From Halopolyspora algeriensis (GTDB lineage: Bacteria; Actinomycetota; Actinomycetes; Mycobacteriales; Pseudonocardiaceae), in contig NZ_QPJC01000003.1 of the NCBI RefSeq assembly GCF_003337235.1, positions 37,724-101,723 of the forward strand: a stretch of 64,000 nucleotides of DNA. The letters are read 5' to 3'. This document shows, in pieces, positions 41,544 through 50,620 of this stretch (position 1 is the first letter of the stretch; the number at the start of each line of letters is the position of its first letter). Under the pieces are notes generated by a model. The model was not told where the DNA came from, did no database searches, and saw nothing but the letters and a program-made list of their open reading frames with translations. The translations under genes and the position numbers were made by a program.

Positions 41544-43364
41544 ATGGCAGGGCGTTCGAAGGGCCACCACCGGCGCGGTGCGATCGATCGTTTACCGAAC
41601 GGTTCCCTGCGGGTCCGGGTCTCGGCAGGTCTTGATCCGGTCACGAAGAAGCGGCACCGGCTGGTCGAAGTCGTGCCATCGGGTCCCGATGCGGAAGCCG
41701 AAGCCGAGCGGGTCCGGACCCGTCTGCTCAACGAGGTCGACGAGCGCCGTAACCCGAAAACCAACGCCACCGTGGAGCAGCTCCTCGAGCGGTACTTGGA
41801 GCAGCACTTCGACGGCGAGGCCACCACCCTCAACGGCTACCGTCGAGCAGCGCGCAAGCATGTGCTGCCCTTCCTCGGGCAGGTCAAGGTCGGCCAGCTC
41901 GACGCCGACGCGCTGGATTCGCTGTACGCCGAGCTGCGCCGGTGCCGCGATCACTGCACCGGCAAGCGGCGCATCGACCACCGCACCCGCCGGCACCACG
42001 AGTGCGACGAACGCTGCCGACCACACCGGTGCGTCCCGCTCGGACCGACCGCGATCCGTCAGATCCACTATCTGCTGTCCGGCGCGTTCAAACGTGCGGT
42101 GCGGTGGAAGTGGGTCGCGGTCAACCCGGTCGGCCAGGCCGAACCACCGGCCGCTCCCCGACCCGAACCGAACCCACCCAGCACCGCCGAAGCCGTCCGG
42201 ATCCTCAATGAAGCCTGGCGCACCGACGAGGACTGGGGTGCGCTGGTCTGGACGGCGATGACCACCGGTGCACGCCGCGGCGAGCTCTGCGGGCTGCGCT
42301 GGGACCACATCGACCTCGAGGCTGCCGTGCTACGGCTGACACAGTCGGTGGCCTACGACGAGCGGAACAAGCACTGGTACGTCAAGGGCACCAAAACCCA
42401 CCAGCAGCGCCGCATCGCGCTCGACGCCGAAACCGTCACCGTGCTGGCAAGTCTCCACTCACGGCACGAGCAACGCGCCGGCCAGTTCGGGCTCGTGCCC
42501 GCCCCGGATGCGTATGTGTTCTCCCCTGATCCGGACGGTGCCTGCTTCCTGCATCCCGACACGGTGACGCAGCGCTACGAACGCATGGCGCGCAGGCTCG
42601 GCATCCACACCACGTTGCACAAGCTGCGGCACTACTCGGCCACCGAGCTCATCGCCTCCGGTGTCGACCCGCGCACCGTGGCAGGCAGACTCGGCCACGG
42701 GGGCGGCGGCACCACCACACTCAAGGTCTACTCCGCGTGGGTGTCCGAAGCCGATCAGCGCGCCTCTCAGGCCCTGTTCTCGCGCGTTCCCACCCGTCCA
42801 GAGGGGCCGCAGAGCAGGCAGGAGCGGGCCAAGACGGCCCCGGAGAGTCCGTACGAGCGCATTGCCGCTGATCTCCGGGCGAAGATCGCCTCGGGAGAGC
42901 TCGTCGGCGGTGCACCTCTTCCGAGGGTCAAGAAGCTCATGGCCGACTACGGCGTATCCGCCGGAACCGCCAATCGCGCCGTATCGCTGTTGAAAACCTG
43001 GGGCCTGGCCGAAGCAGCCCGAGGGCGGCCCACCACCGTGCTTCCCGGCGCAGCCGAGCGTCTGGCAACCGAAGAACCGGCACCACAGGCAGTAACGACT
43101 CCAGCCAAATCCGCGATCACGAGTGACAACGCTCCCCCGAGCAGCGAACCGGTTTTACTGGAGTTCGAGGTCCGTCGGCTCGGCGAGTCGATCCGCACCT
43201 TCACCGCCGAAGCCGACCCGACCAATCCCGAGCACCTGCGTCGCCTGCTGGCCTCCACAATCCGCCGCGACGGCCGCGACTCTGGCGAGGTCCTCGACTA
43301 CGAGATGGACGTCCGGAGTTCCAGCGGTGAGCTGCTTACGACCTTCGTCACCATATCGGCCTGA
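41544..43364 (+). CDS. int: Tyrosine integrase fused to a GntR-type winged helix
   Basis: 606 residues. The N-terminal part is a phage-type integrase: AP2-like/arm domain (1-75), core-binding domain (75-200) with a Cys/His cluster at 134-163, and a catalytic domain with TGARRGEL (Arg 244/245), Lys284, HKLRH (His359, Arg362), LGHGG (His385) and Tyr396. Residues about 436-502 (SPYERIAADLRAKIASGELV ... RPTTVLPG) form a GntR-family winged helix, followed by about 100 residues with no recognised fold. Typical AICE integrases end soon after the Tyr, so this is a fusion. It may couple integration to regulation, since AICE repressors such as KorSA are also GntR proteins. Confidence 0.92.
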   Translation: MAGRSKGHHRRGAIDRLPNGSLRVRVSAGLDPVTKKRHRLVEVVPSGPDAEAEAERVRTRLLNEVDERRNPKTNATVEQLLERYLEQHFDGEATTLNGYRRAARKHVLPFLGQVKVGQLDADALDSLYAELRRCRDHCTGKRRIDHRTRRHHECDERCRPHRCVPLGPTAIRQIHYLLSGAFKRAVRWKWVAVNPVGQAEPPAAPRPEPNPPSTAEAVRILNEAWRTDEDWGALVWTAMTTGARRGELCGLRWDHIDLEAAVLRLTQSVAYDERNKHWYVKGTKTHQQRRIALDAETVTVLASLHSRHEQRAGQFGLVPAPDAYVFSPDPDGACFLHPDTVTQRYERMARRLGIHTTLHKLRHYSATELIASGVDPRTVAGRLGHGGGGTTTLKVYSAWVSEADQRASQALFSRVPTRPEGPQSRQERAKTAPESPYERIAADLRAKIASGELVGGAPLPRVKKLMADYGVSAGTANRAVSLLKTWGLAEAARGRPTTVLPGAAERLATEEPAPQAVTTPAKSAITSDNAPPSSEPVLLEFEVRRLGESIRTFTAEADPTNPEHLRRLLASTIRRDGRDSGEVLDYEMDVRSSSGELLTTFVTISA

Positions 43365-43420
43365 CATGGAAGGGCTGACGCCACCGGCCAGGTGCCACGT
43401 GTTTCGGTCTCACCGCCGTC

Positions 43421-45799
43421 GTTGCGATCCTCGCCAGCCCCGGAGGGCTGGCGCCACAGCGGAGACACCGCCCGTTGTGCACGCTCGGAGTGGTTGCGAT
43501 CCTCGCCAGCCCCGGAGGGCTGGCGCCACCCGCGCCGTGATCTACGTCCGCCAGTCCACGGCCAAAGTTGCGATCCTCGCCAGCCCCGGAGGGCTGGCGC
43601 CACCTGACCGAGGCCACCGTTTCCCGCGTGCTCGCCGGGTTGCGATCCTCGCCAGCCCCGGAGGGCTGGCGCCACCTGACCGAGGCCACCGTTTCCCGCG
43701 TGCTCGCCGGGTTGCGATCCTCGCCAGCCCCGGAGGGCTGGCGCCACTGCTTGAGGTCGCGGGTGAACATCGGCATGCCAGCGGGTTGCGATCCTCGCCA
43801 GCCCCGGAGGGCTGGCGCCACCTCCATCCTGAGCCCCCTCCGTGTAGCTCACGGTTTCCAGTTGCGATCCTCGCCAGCCCCGGAGGGCTGGCGCCACCCA
43901 TCGCCGCGGTGTCGTCGAGATCGCCCTCCGGCGCGTTGCGATCCTCGCCAGCCCCGGAGGGCTGGCGCCACCTGCTCGTCGGGCGATCGGCCTCGCCCGG
44001 ACCGATCGTTGCGATCCTCGCCAGCCCCGGAGGGCTGGCGCCACAAGTCATCTCGTCTGTCGCTCGCCTTCGGGGGGAGGTTGCGATCCTCGCCAGCCCC
44101 GGAGGGCTGGCGCCACCCGGCACCTCGCCGGACAGGCCGTGATGCGTCATCGGGTTGCGATCCTCGCCAGCCCCGGAGGGCTGGCGCCACCAGCGTATCC
44201 GCTGCCGCTCGGTAGTCGTTGACGTCCCGTTGCGATCCTCGCCAGCCCCGGAGGGCTGGCGCCACCTGGACCGACATATCCACCAGCGTTTCCAAAAAGG
44301 TCCAGTTGCGATCCTCGCCAGCCCCGGAGGGCTGGCGCCACTCGTCCACTACGCCCAACATTTCGCCGCCGAGGCGGTTGCGATCCTCGCCAGCCCCGGA
44401 GGGCTGGCGCCACATTTCGCCGTCGAAGGTCCTGATGGGGTAACCGAGTTGCGATCCTCGCCAGCCCCGGAGGGCTGGCGCCACCCACGGCACCGGACAT
44501 CGAGGTGTCGCCCGCTCTGGGTTGCGATCCTCGCCAGCCCCGGAGGGCTGGCGCCACCGGGGACTGCGAGTCGCCGAGCTACCGCTTCCACGAGTTGCGA
44601 TCCTCGCCAGCCCCGGAGGGCTGGCGCCACTCGGCCGTCGCCTGCACCTCGACCAGGACACCGTGAGTTGCGATCCTCGCCAGCCCCGGAGGGCTGGCGC
44701 CACCCGCCACGACAGTGCCGTCGATGCCGTCGCGCAGCTCGTTGCGATCCTCGCCAGCCCCGGAGGGCTGGCGCCACCCGACACGCAGCTCCACATGAGA
44801 CTCGATCATGTTCCGTTGCGATCCTCGCCAGCCCCGGAGGGCTGGCGCCACCGCAGCCCGGGCAGGAGATCGCGGTTGTAGCTGGTGTCGTTGCGATCCT
44901 CGCCAGCCCCGGAGGGCTGGCGCCACACTGCGGACAGCGGCACAACCCCGAGGAGCACCGATGTTGCGATCCTCGCCAGCCCCGGAGGGCTGGCGCCACG
45001 ATGACGCGCATGTAGGCATCCAGCCCGCGTGAGTGTTGCGATCCTCGCCAGCCCCGGAGGGCTGGCGCCACATGTCGTCCAGCAGCTCGCGCTTGGCGGT
45101 CCCGCAGTTGCGATCCTCGCCAGCCCCGGAGGGCTGGCGCCACTCGACGCCCACGGCGAGACATACCAGATCATCCGCGTTGCGATCCTCGCCAGCCCCG
45201 GAGGGCTGGCGCCACGCACGCCGGGATCGTCGGTGGTGGCCTCGCCGCCTGCGTTGCGATCCTCGCCAGCCCCGGAGGGCTGGCGCCACGCCGACACTGC
45301 CCGCGACGAGATGCGCGCCGAGCTGGTTGCGATCCTCGCCAGCCCCGGAGGGCTGGCGCCACCTCCTGACTTCTTCCACGGCGTCGATTCCGGGCGGGTT
45401 GCGATCCTCGCCAGCCCCGGAGGGCTGGCGCCACCCGACTGGGGCCGGTGGTGCTGCGAACAGTGCGCCGTTGCGATCCTCGCCAGCCCCGGAGGGCTGG
45501 CGCCACCGCGCTTGCCCTCGTCCTTGACCCCGCGCAGCTCGGTGTTGCGATCCTCGCCAGCCCCGGAGGGCTGGCGCCACCTGTCGTCGAGCACGGCCCC
45601 GGTCGGGCTGTAGACGTTGCGATCCTCGCCAGCCCCGGAGGGCTGGCGCCACTGGCCATGGTGGCCCCTCCTTATTTCTCGCGCCCGAGTTGCGATCCTC
45701 GCCAGCCCCGGAGGGCTGGCGCCACTCGCCGAGCAGGCACTCACCCGCCACGACCAGATCCTGTTGCGATCCTCGCCAGCCCCGGAGGGCTGGCGCCAC
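43421..45799 (-). CRISPR. CRISPR array, 33 repeats and 32 spacers, type I-C
   Basis: 33 copies of a 37-bp repeat (plus strand GTTGCGATCC...GGCGCCAC), with no variants noticed; spacers of 34-39 bp. Read on the minus strand, each repeat has a 9-bp stem (CGCCAGCCC/GGGCTGGCG) with a 4-nt loop, followed by AGGATCGCAAC. That would give the 11-nt 5' handle usual after Cas5c cleavage. The end resembles the GGATTGAAAC tail of other I-C repeats. The leader side is at 45799, next to cas2, so the newest spacers are at high coordinates. Spacers 43604-43638 and 43676-43710 are identical. The spacer at 43530-43566 reads RAVIYVRQSTAK. Confidence 0.98.
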
Positions 45800-45961
45800 C
45801 CTGCTTATGCAGGCATGACCATATGGCCACTGAATGAAGGTTACTGCTTCGAAATCGACACGCCCGTTGGCCACTTCGGAACCTACCGGTGTGTCGGGTC
45901 ACGCTTCCGGTTCCGAAGCGCGATGCCTCGAATGCCTCCATGGTGCACACGGAAAGCAGGT
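45800..45961 (-). promoter_or_regulatory. CRISPR leader between cas2 and the array
   Basis: 162 bp, markedly AT-richer than flanking DNA, between the cas2 stop and the first repeat. A CCTGC/GCAGG inverted repeat with loop TTAT (45800-45813) touches the first repeat. The position fits a leader with the pre-crRNA promoter and adaptation signals. Confidence 0.7.
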
Positions 45962-46252
45962 TCAGTAGATCAATGGCTCATCATGGGGGGCTGGCGGCGA
46001 CTGCCCGATATGCTCGGCAGAGACGAAGGTGCCTCGCTGGAGCACATATACTCGGATGCTGTCTTGCTCCGGGTCAATGATGTCGAGCAGCCGTTGTTTC
46101 ATAAGCACCCAGTCGGCGTCCCGGCAGACGACCTCGAAAACGGATTTCTGAACACGGATCCCGTACGCCTCACAAGCTTTCGCAACGTGCCTCAACCGGC
46201 GTCGTCCATCCGCTGTCGTGGTGTCCACGTCATAGGTGATCAGGAGCTCCAT
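45962..46252 (-). CDS. cas2: CRISPR-associated endoribonuclease/adaptation protein Cas2
   Basis: A 96-residue Cas2 from ATG 46252 (MELLITYDVDTTTADGRRRL, the ferredoxin-like strand with the conserved Asp). VQKSVFEVVCRDADW and DSIRVYVLQRG follow. Forms the Cas1-Cas2 integrase that inserts spacers. One base separates it from cas1. The last gene of the operon, directly before the leader. Confidence 0.95.
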   Translation of the reverse strand: MELLITYDVDTTTADGRRRLRHVAKACEAYGIRVQKSVFEVVCRDADWVLMKQRLLDIIDPEQDSIRVYVLQRGTFVSAEHIGQSPPAPHDEPLIY

Positions 46253-46253
46253 G

Positions 46254-47270
46254 TCAGGTCGCAGCCCAGGGTGTGTACGCCGTCTGATCCCCGCGCAGGT
46301 ATCGCGCCAGCAATCGCGCTTGCACCACCGGCAACAACGCAGCAGGCACCTCACGCTGTAGCTGATTGTGCTTCCACAGACGCTCACGGGCCTTTGACCA
46401 TTGACCGAGAAACAACGCGCGTCCTTCCTCCGTCAACTGCACGGCACCACCCGGCAGCGTTTCAGTATGAGCGGCCGTGATCTGGTTTCGGTTGAACAGG
46501 GTCGCGACAAGCCTGTCCACAAGCAACGGACGGAACTCCTCCATCAAGTCCAGAGCCAGAGAAGGCTTACCGGAACGGACCCCATGCAGATAACCGATGT
46601 ACGGGTCGAGCCCGACATGCTCCAATGCCCCCACCACGGCCACTCGAAGCATCCCGTAACCGAATGACAGGAGACAGTTGAACGCGTCCATCGGCGGCCG
46701 TCGTGTTCGCCCCGGACGTGCACCTGGGGCCAGGAGATGCATAGCCTGGAAGTAACTGCGTGCTACTTGGCCCTCGATGCCGAGCACCTCGCTCAGCGAG
46801 GAGCTTCCGGCGAGTGGATGGAGCGCATCCGCGTGCTGCTGAGCCAATACTCGAAGATTCTCCTTGCGAGTGCCGGATACATCGCGGGCTGTGCGCAGCA
46901 GCAACTGCCGATAGTTGTGGATCTTTCCTGCCACGATGGTCTTGGCAAGATTCAGGCGCCTTGACTGATCGTCATAAGCACGAACCTGTTCGAGACGTAG
47001 CAGCGGGTTACCTGTCTGTGCGCCCGCGGTGCGGTTGAGGAAGCGACCGTTACGACTCAACCACGTTATTCCGCGTGAATCTTCGGCGCAGCGGTGCATC
47101 AGCTCATTGCTGACTTCCACACCTCTCCACACCACGAGCTGCTCAATGCGCACCAGCGGCAACACATGACGCCCCGGACGCTCGGGGTGATGAATGCGGA
47201 CAGTATCGCCTTCCAGATGAAGACTGGTTCCGGGCGTGGTGAGAAACAGCGTCTTCAGGAGTTCAGTCAT
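46254..47270 (-). CDS. cas1: CRISPR-associated integrase Cas1 (type I-C)
   Basis: A 338-residue Cas1 from ATG 47270 (MTELLKTLFLTTPGTSLHLE). The metal-binding residues appear in GIEGQVARSYFQAM (Glu), YLHGVRSGKPSLALDLMEEFRP (His, Asp/Glu). The N-terminal beta domain and C-terminal helical domain are complete. Overlaps the cas4 3' end by 8 nt. Catalyses spacer integration with Cas2, with Cas4 choosing PAM-proximal ends. Confidence 0.96.
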   Translation of the reverse strand: MTELLKTLFLTTPGTSLHLEGDTVRIHHPERPGRHVLPLVRIEQLVVWRGVEVSNELMHRCAEDSRGITWLSRNGRFLNRTAGAQTGNPLLRLEQVRAYDDQSRRLNLAKTIVAGKIHNYRQLLLRTARDVSGTRKENLRVLAQQHADALHPLAGSSSLSEVLGIEGQVARSYFQAMHLLAPGARPGRTRRPPMDAFNCLLSFGYGMLRVAVVGALEHVGLDPYIGYLHGVRSGKPSLALDLMEEFRPLLVDRLVATLFNRNQITAAHTETLPGGAVQLTEEGRALFLGQWSKARERLWKHNQLQREVPAALLPVVQARLLARYLRGDQTAYTPWAAT

Positions 47271-47907
47271 CCCAGTCTCCCAGGGATTGTGGGGTGAACA
47301 GCGACTCAGGTGGTGCCACGCGTGCTTCCGGCATACAGCCCTCACGTAGTGAACACCGCCTGCACCGCGAGTCGTTTACCGCAGCGGGCAGAGCACCGGC
47401 CCGGAACAATTTCCTCAGCTCGGCAACGGCAGTGCTGAGCCGAGCCTCGAGGTCCTCGTCGATCACGACTTCGTAGCGGCGCCTGTTCTGGCCAGCGAAG
47501 ATGATCCCCTTGGGCACAGGGGCATCGAACATACTGCGCAAGCACAGTGCCTGCGCAGCCACTTGCAAATCCGCAGCACTACCCGGTCGGTAACTACCCG
47601 ACTTGTGCTCGACGGGAACCGGACCATCCGGCTCGAACTCGACCACGTCACAGATGCCATGAACGCCGAGTTCAGCTTCCCAAACCGGTAATGCTGTCCA
47701 GCGCTGGTGTCCTGTGCGGCTGATCCTCGAATCCCCGCGGTCGACAACATCATGCGCGAGCTGACCGCGTGCGGTGTCGACATTGTCTGCGAAGTACCGC
47801 TCAAGATGGATGAGAGCGGCCTGCCGAGCACAGTAAGCGTAATGCTCAAGAGCTGCGATCGGGATACTGGACCACGAGGCCTCGGCCGGCCGCTCCTCCG
47901 GCTGCAT
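47263..47907 (-). CDS. cas4: CRISPR-associated exonuclease Cas4
   Basis: A 214-residue RecB-type nuclease with an iron-sulfur cluster. The first Cys is in YAYCARQAALIHLE, the last three in CRRCSLREGC. Nuclease motifs include GICDVVEFEPDGPVPVEHKSG (D...ExK) and a QVAAQALCL helix. Trims and orients prespacers. Its ATG overlaps the cas7 stop by one base (TGATG). Confidence 0.95.
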   Translation of the reverse strand: MQPEERPAEASWSSIPIAALEHYAYCARQAALIHLERYFADNVDTARGQLAHDVVDRGDSRISRTGHQRWTALPVWEAELGVHGICDVVEFEPDGPVPVEHKSGSYRPGSAADLQVAAQALCLRSMFDAPVPKGIIFAGQNRRRYEVVIDEDLEARLSTAVAELRKLFRAGALPAAVNDSRCRRCSLREGCMPEARVAPPESLFTPQSLGDWDD

Positions 47908-48803
47908 CAGGCGACGATCTTGGTCATCGTCACTCCGCGCGGCAGGTCGTCATCCTCAACGGAGACGCTGTAGTCACCAAATCCGCGAGGGACCACCCCG
48001 GAGTCAATCACCTGCGGAACCTTCACCCGCTGGAGCAGTGTGTGTGCGGGAGCACTCCCGAATGCGCTGTCATGACTGAACACGTACAACCCGCGCGCGG
48101 TCATCGTTCCTCGCGCCGATGAACGGTCGTGATCGAACATCATGGTCAATGTGCGGTACAGCATGTCCAGGTCCGTGCTGTCGACACCGGTCTGCTGCCC
48201 GCGGCTCGCGGAGTAATAGATCTCGGCACGGTACAGGCCGTACGGAACGGTCCACTTTCCACCCATTTCCGTACTCTCACCCTTGTCGATATCTTCTTGC
48301 TTCGTCTGGGTGATACGGGTGATCGCGTGATGCTGCGGCATCACTGGGTCGATACTGCGCGCGTTAGTGACCTGCACAGGCCCGTAGATCTGACCGAGAT
48401 CCTTTGTTGTTCCGGTGTTGAGCACCGCGCCGAACAGACGGATATCGGCATAGCGCTCGGTCAGCCACGACCGTGCTGTGCGCCTGTCCTCCTCGGTCAG
48501 GTTCTTCTTCTTGTCGAGTCCGTTCGCGGTCTTGGACTCGCCGAGCCTGGTGTTCAACGCGTGGCCGGCTTCGACGAAGATGCCGTAACGCTCCGCAGTA
48601 TCGGAACCCTGCGCAGCCAGAGGCAGCGTATCGCGGACTTTGCGCTTGATGGCCACATCACTGACCAGGCCATCCCCGGTTTCCTCGTCCATGCGGGGAC
48701 GATTGTCGAAGTCGGGATCGCCATTGGGGTTTCCGTCGGCGACGTCGAACAAGAACACCATGTCGTGGCGAACGGACGGGTCGAGGTGCGGTTCGAGAGT
48801 CAT
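47907..48803 (-). CDS. cas7: Cascade backbone protein Cas7 (Csd2, type I-C)
   Basis: A 298-residue Csd2/Cas7c. DMVFLFDVADGNPNGDPDFDNRPR is the diagnostic N terminus; MPQHHAITRITQTKQEDI and the ending GDYSVSVEDDDLPRGV are also typical. ATG 48803 has AAGGA 7 nt upstream (a TTG directly before it is ignored). About seven copies form the crRNA filament in I-C Cascade. A 44-bp gap follows cas8c. Confidence 0.96.
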   Translation of the reverse strand: MTLEPHLDPSVRHDMVFLFDVADGNPNGDPDFDNRPRMDEETGDGLVSDVAIKRKVRDTLPLAAQGSDTAERYGIFVEAGHALNTRLGESKTANGLDKKKNLTEEDRRTARSWLTERYADIRLFGAVLNTGTTKDLGQIYGPVQVTNARSIDPVMPQHHAITRITQTKQEDIDKGESTEMGGKWTVPYGLYRAEIYYSASRGQQTGVDSTDLDMLYRTLTMMFDHDRSSARGTMTARGLYVFSHDSAFGSAPAHTLLQRVKVPQVIDSGVVPRGFGDYSVSVEDDDLPRGVTMTKIVA

Positions 48804-48847
48804 CAAAGTTCCTTTCCGTGATGCGATGTCGGGTCGGCCATTGCCGT

Positions 48848-49267
48848 CTACTCGGAAGCGGAGTCGCCCGTGGTGCTCTTGTATTGCCGTACCTGCTCGG
48901 CGTCATGGGCTTTCTGGTGGTGATAGCCCAGCAGGAACAGAGCCTGTTGCTCGGCAGGCAGGTAGCCGGTGGCCGGGCGGTTCCGGTCGAGCAGGGCATG
49001 CAACTCCGAGAGTTTCCTGTCCAGGGCAACGGCTTTGCCTGCGGTTGCTTGGCGACGCCGCAGCTTGGCCAACCACGAGCTGGCCAGCTTCTTACCGGCA
49101 TTCAGGGCCGGGGTGGGATTGCTGATCGCGCCGGCCAGGAACCGGTCACCAAACGTGGTATTCGGGCGTCCGTCACTGGCGGCATACTGGATCTGTTCCA
49201 GGTGGGCGAAAATGCGGCCGGACACGTACGCCGTGTCCTGGCATGTCTCGTCGAGACCGGCAGGCAT
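48848..49267 (-). CDS. cas11c: Predicted internal small subunit Cas11c within cas8c
   Basis: In-frame ATG at 49267 inside cas8c with a perfect AAGGAG (49274-49279) six bases upstream would yield a 139-residue protein: MPAGLDETCQDTAYVSGRIF to the Cas8c end. It is helical and Arg/Ala-rich (KKLASSWLAKLRRRQ), as expected for Cas11. In other I-C systems Cas11c is made by internal initiation at the end of cas8c; the presence here is inferred from that and from the start signal. Confidence 0.75.
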   Translation of the reverse strand: MPAGLDETCQDTAYVSGRIFAHLEQIQYAASDGRPNTTFGDRFLAGAISNPTPALNAGKKLASSWLAKLRRRQATAGKAVALDRKLSELHALLDRNRPATGYLPAEQQALFLLGYHHQKAHDAEQVRQYKSTTGDSASE

Positions 49268-50620
49268 GGAGAACTCCTTGGTGGGGTGACGACGTAGCGC
49301 CAGGCGCAGCAAGGCTGCCCGGGCAAGATCGAGGTGGCCATCGCTGGTGATGCGGCGCAGAACGTGGTGCAGCACCGATGGGGGCAACGGGCTTCCCCGC
49401 AAGCTGCTGGTCAACAAGTCCCGTTGGATATGTGCCGGGCGCTGAGCCGCGGTGGAAGACAGATCGGCGTATAAGTTCCGCTCCGTATCCCATTTGCCGA
49501 TGGCCAATACGAGATTCCAGAACCCGCTGGGCAACTCGCCGGACTGCTGTCGTGAGACCATGAGCATGTCCTCGTACCATCGGGCGAGGTTGAACACGAC
49601 AGTGGCCAGCGGCTTGTCGATCCAGTCCCGGATCATGATCCGGGAGGCATTGCCTCCGAGGGACACCGAGCAGAACCGGTCCGCCGAGAACTCCTCTGCC
49701 TGCTGAGCGGCCTCTTCCAGACGGCCACTGCGCAATCTCTCCAGGAGTCGATTGACCGCGTCGGTCTCGGGGCGCGTGGACAGCACGGACAGGAAATCCT
49801 CATCGGGCTCACCCAAGGTCCACCACGCCATGGCGCTGTCCTGCTGGGCAAAGGTCATAACGTGCTCGGAACTCAAGAGCTGCGTCAACCCGGTGTTCAC
49901 TGCGTTACCGCATGTGAAACAGATCGGTGTATGACGTAAACCCTTGGTGAGTCCGTAACCGAACACGAGCTCATTGACGCTGACCAGTGCCGGGTCATTA
50001 CCCGCGCCCGGTACGAGACGCTTGGCGACCTTGCCGGGGATCGTATCGGCCAGTGCCCCATATCGACCGCAGACCAGGCACAGCTCGTGCTCGCTACCGC
50101 CTTTGCGGCGGATAACTTCCTCCACCCAAAAGCGCACGAGCGAGTCATGGTGAATGACCGGAATGTCGTCGACGGTGATGAGCACTCCCTGCTTGGCTGT
50201 GTACGCCTCTTCGGGAGCGGGCAGCGACTCGACCCCGCCATTGGCATAGAAGTCGCTGACCACGGCCGCTGCGGGGTCCATACCGTCCACACTCGACGCC
50301 CAGCGGGACACGAGCTCCACGAACTGCTCGTGACACTGCCGGACACGATCAGGCTTGGTGGTCTCGTCACCCCATCCGAGGACATATTGCACGTCATCGG
50401 CACCCAGATTCGGAGCCACTCCCACGGTGCGCGTGACAGACGGCGCCACCTGAAATTCCCCGCGAAGTTTCCCGCGCCCATCAGCCTGCAAGACGGAAAA
50501 CAACCGGGCCGGTCCTCCGTCGCTGGGAAGGTTGAGTCGCCAGATGAACTCACGTTGGCGGTGAAACGGCGCACTGGTGGTGTGCTGGTGGGCGTAGTCG
50601 ACGAGTCGTTGCAGCAGCAT
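48848..50620 (-). CDS. cas8c: Cascade large subunit Cas8c (Csd1)
   Basis: A 590-residue Csd1/Cas8c, the type I-C signature protein that recognises PAM. MLLQRLVDYAHQH opens it; two CxxC pairs (CLVCGRYG and CFTCGN) form the zinc-binding region, and NASRIMIRDWID is a conserved block. The ATG overlaps the cas5c stop by one base. The C-terminal quarter contains a second, well-placed translation start (see Cas11c). Confidence 0.95.
   Translation of the reverse strand: MLLQRLVDYAHQHTTSAPFHRQREFIWRLNLPSDGGPARLFSVLQADGRGKLRGEFQVAPSVTRTVGVAPNLGADDVQYVLGWGDETTKPDRVRQCHEQFVELVSRWASSVDGMDPAAAVVSDFYANGGVESLPAPEEAYTAKQGVLITVDDIPVIHHDSLVRFWVEEVIRRKGGSEHELCLVCGRYGALADTIPGKVAKRLVPGAGNDPALVSVNELVFGYGLTKGLRHTPICFTCGNAVNTGLTQLLSSEHVMTFAQQDSAMAWWTLGEPDEDFLSVLSTRPETDAVNRLLERLRSGRLEEAAQQAEEFSADRFCSVSLGGNASRIMIRDWIDKPLATVVFNLARWYEDMLMVSRQQSGELPSGFWNLVLAIGKWDTERNLYADLSSTAAQRPAHIQRDLLTSSLRGSPLPPSVLHHVLRRITSDGHLDLARAALLRLALRRHPTKEFSMPAGLDETCQDTAYVSGRIFAHLEQIQYAASDGRPNTTFGDRFLAGAISNPTPALNAGKKLASSWLAKLRRRQATAGKAVALDRKLSELHALLDRNRPATGYLPAEQQALFLLGYHHQKAHDAEQVRQYKSTTGDSASE
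49274..49279 (-). promoter_or_regulatory. Internal ribosome-binding site for Cas11c
   Basis: AAGGAG on the minus strand, spacing 6 to the in-frame ATG at 49267. Within a coding region this is the strongest Shine-Dalgarno match noticed in cas8c. Confidence 0.75.

Noticed and set aside
41544-43364. Integrase-GntR as a possible frameshift merger of two genes
   Set aside because: The frame is continuous with no stop or codon anomaly at the junction (around residue 415-435), so a true fusion is the simplest reading.
43421-45840. Long open frames on both strands through the CRISPR array, repeating SPGGLAP, PALRGWRGSQ or WRQPSGAGEDRN-like units
   Set aside because: They are translations of the 37-bp repeat, which has no stop codon in several frames; the periodicity equals repeat plus spacer.
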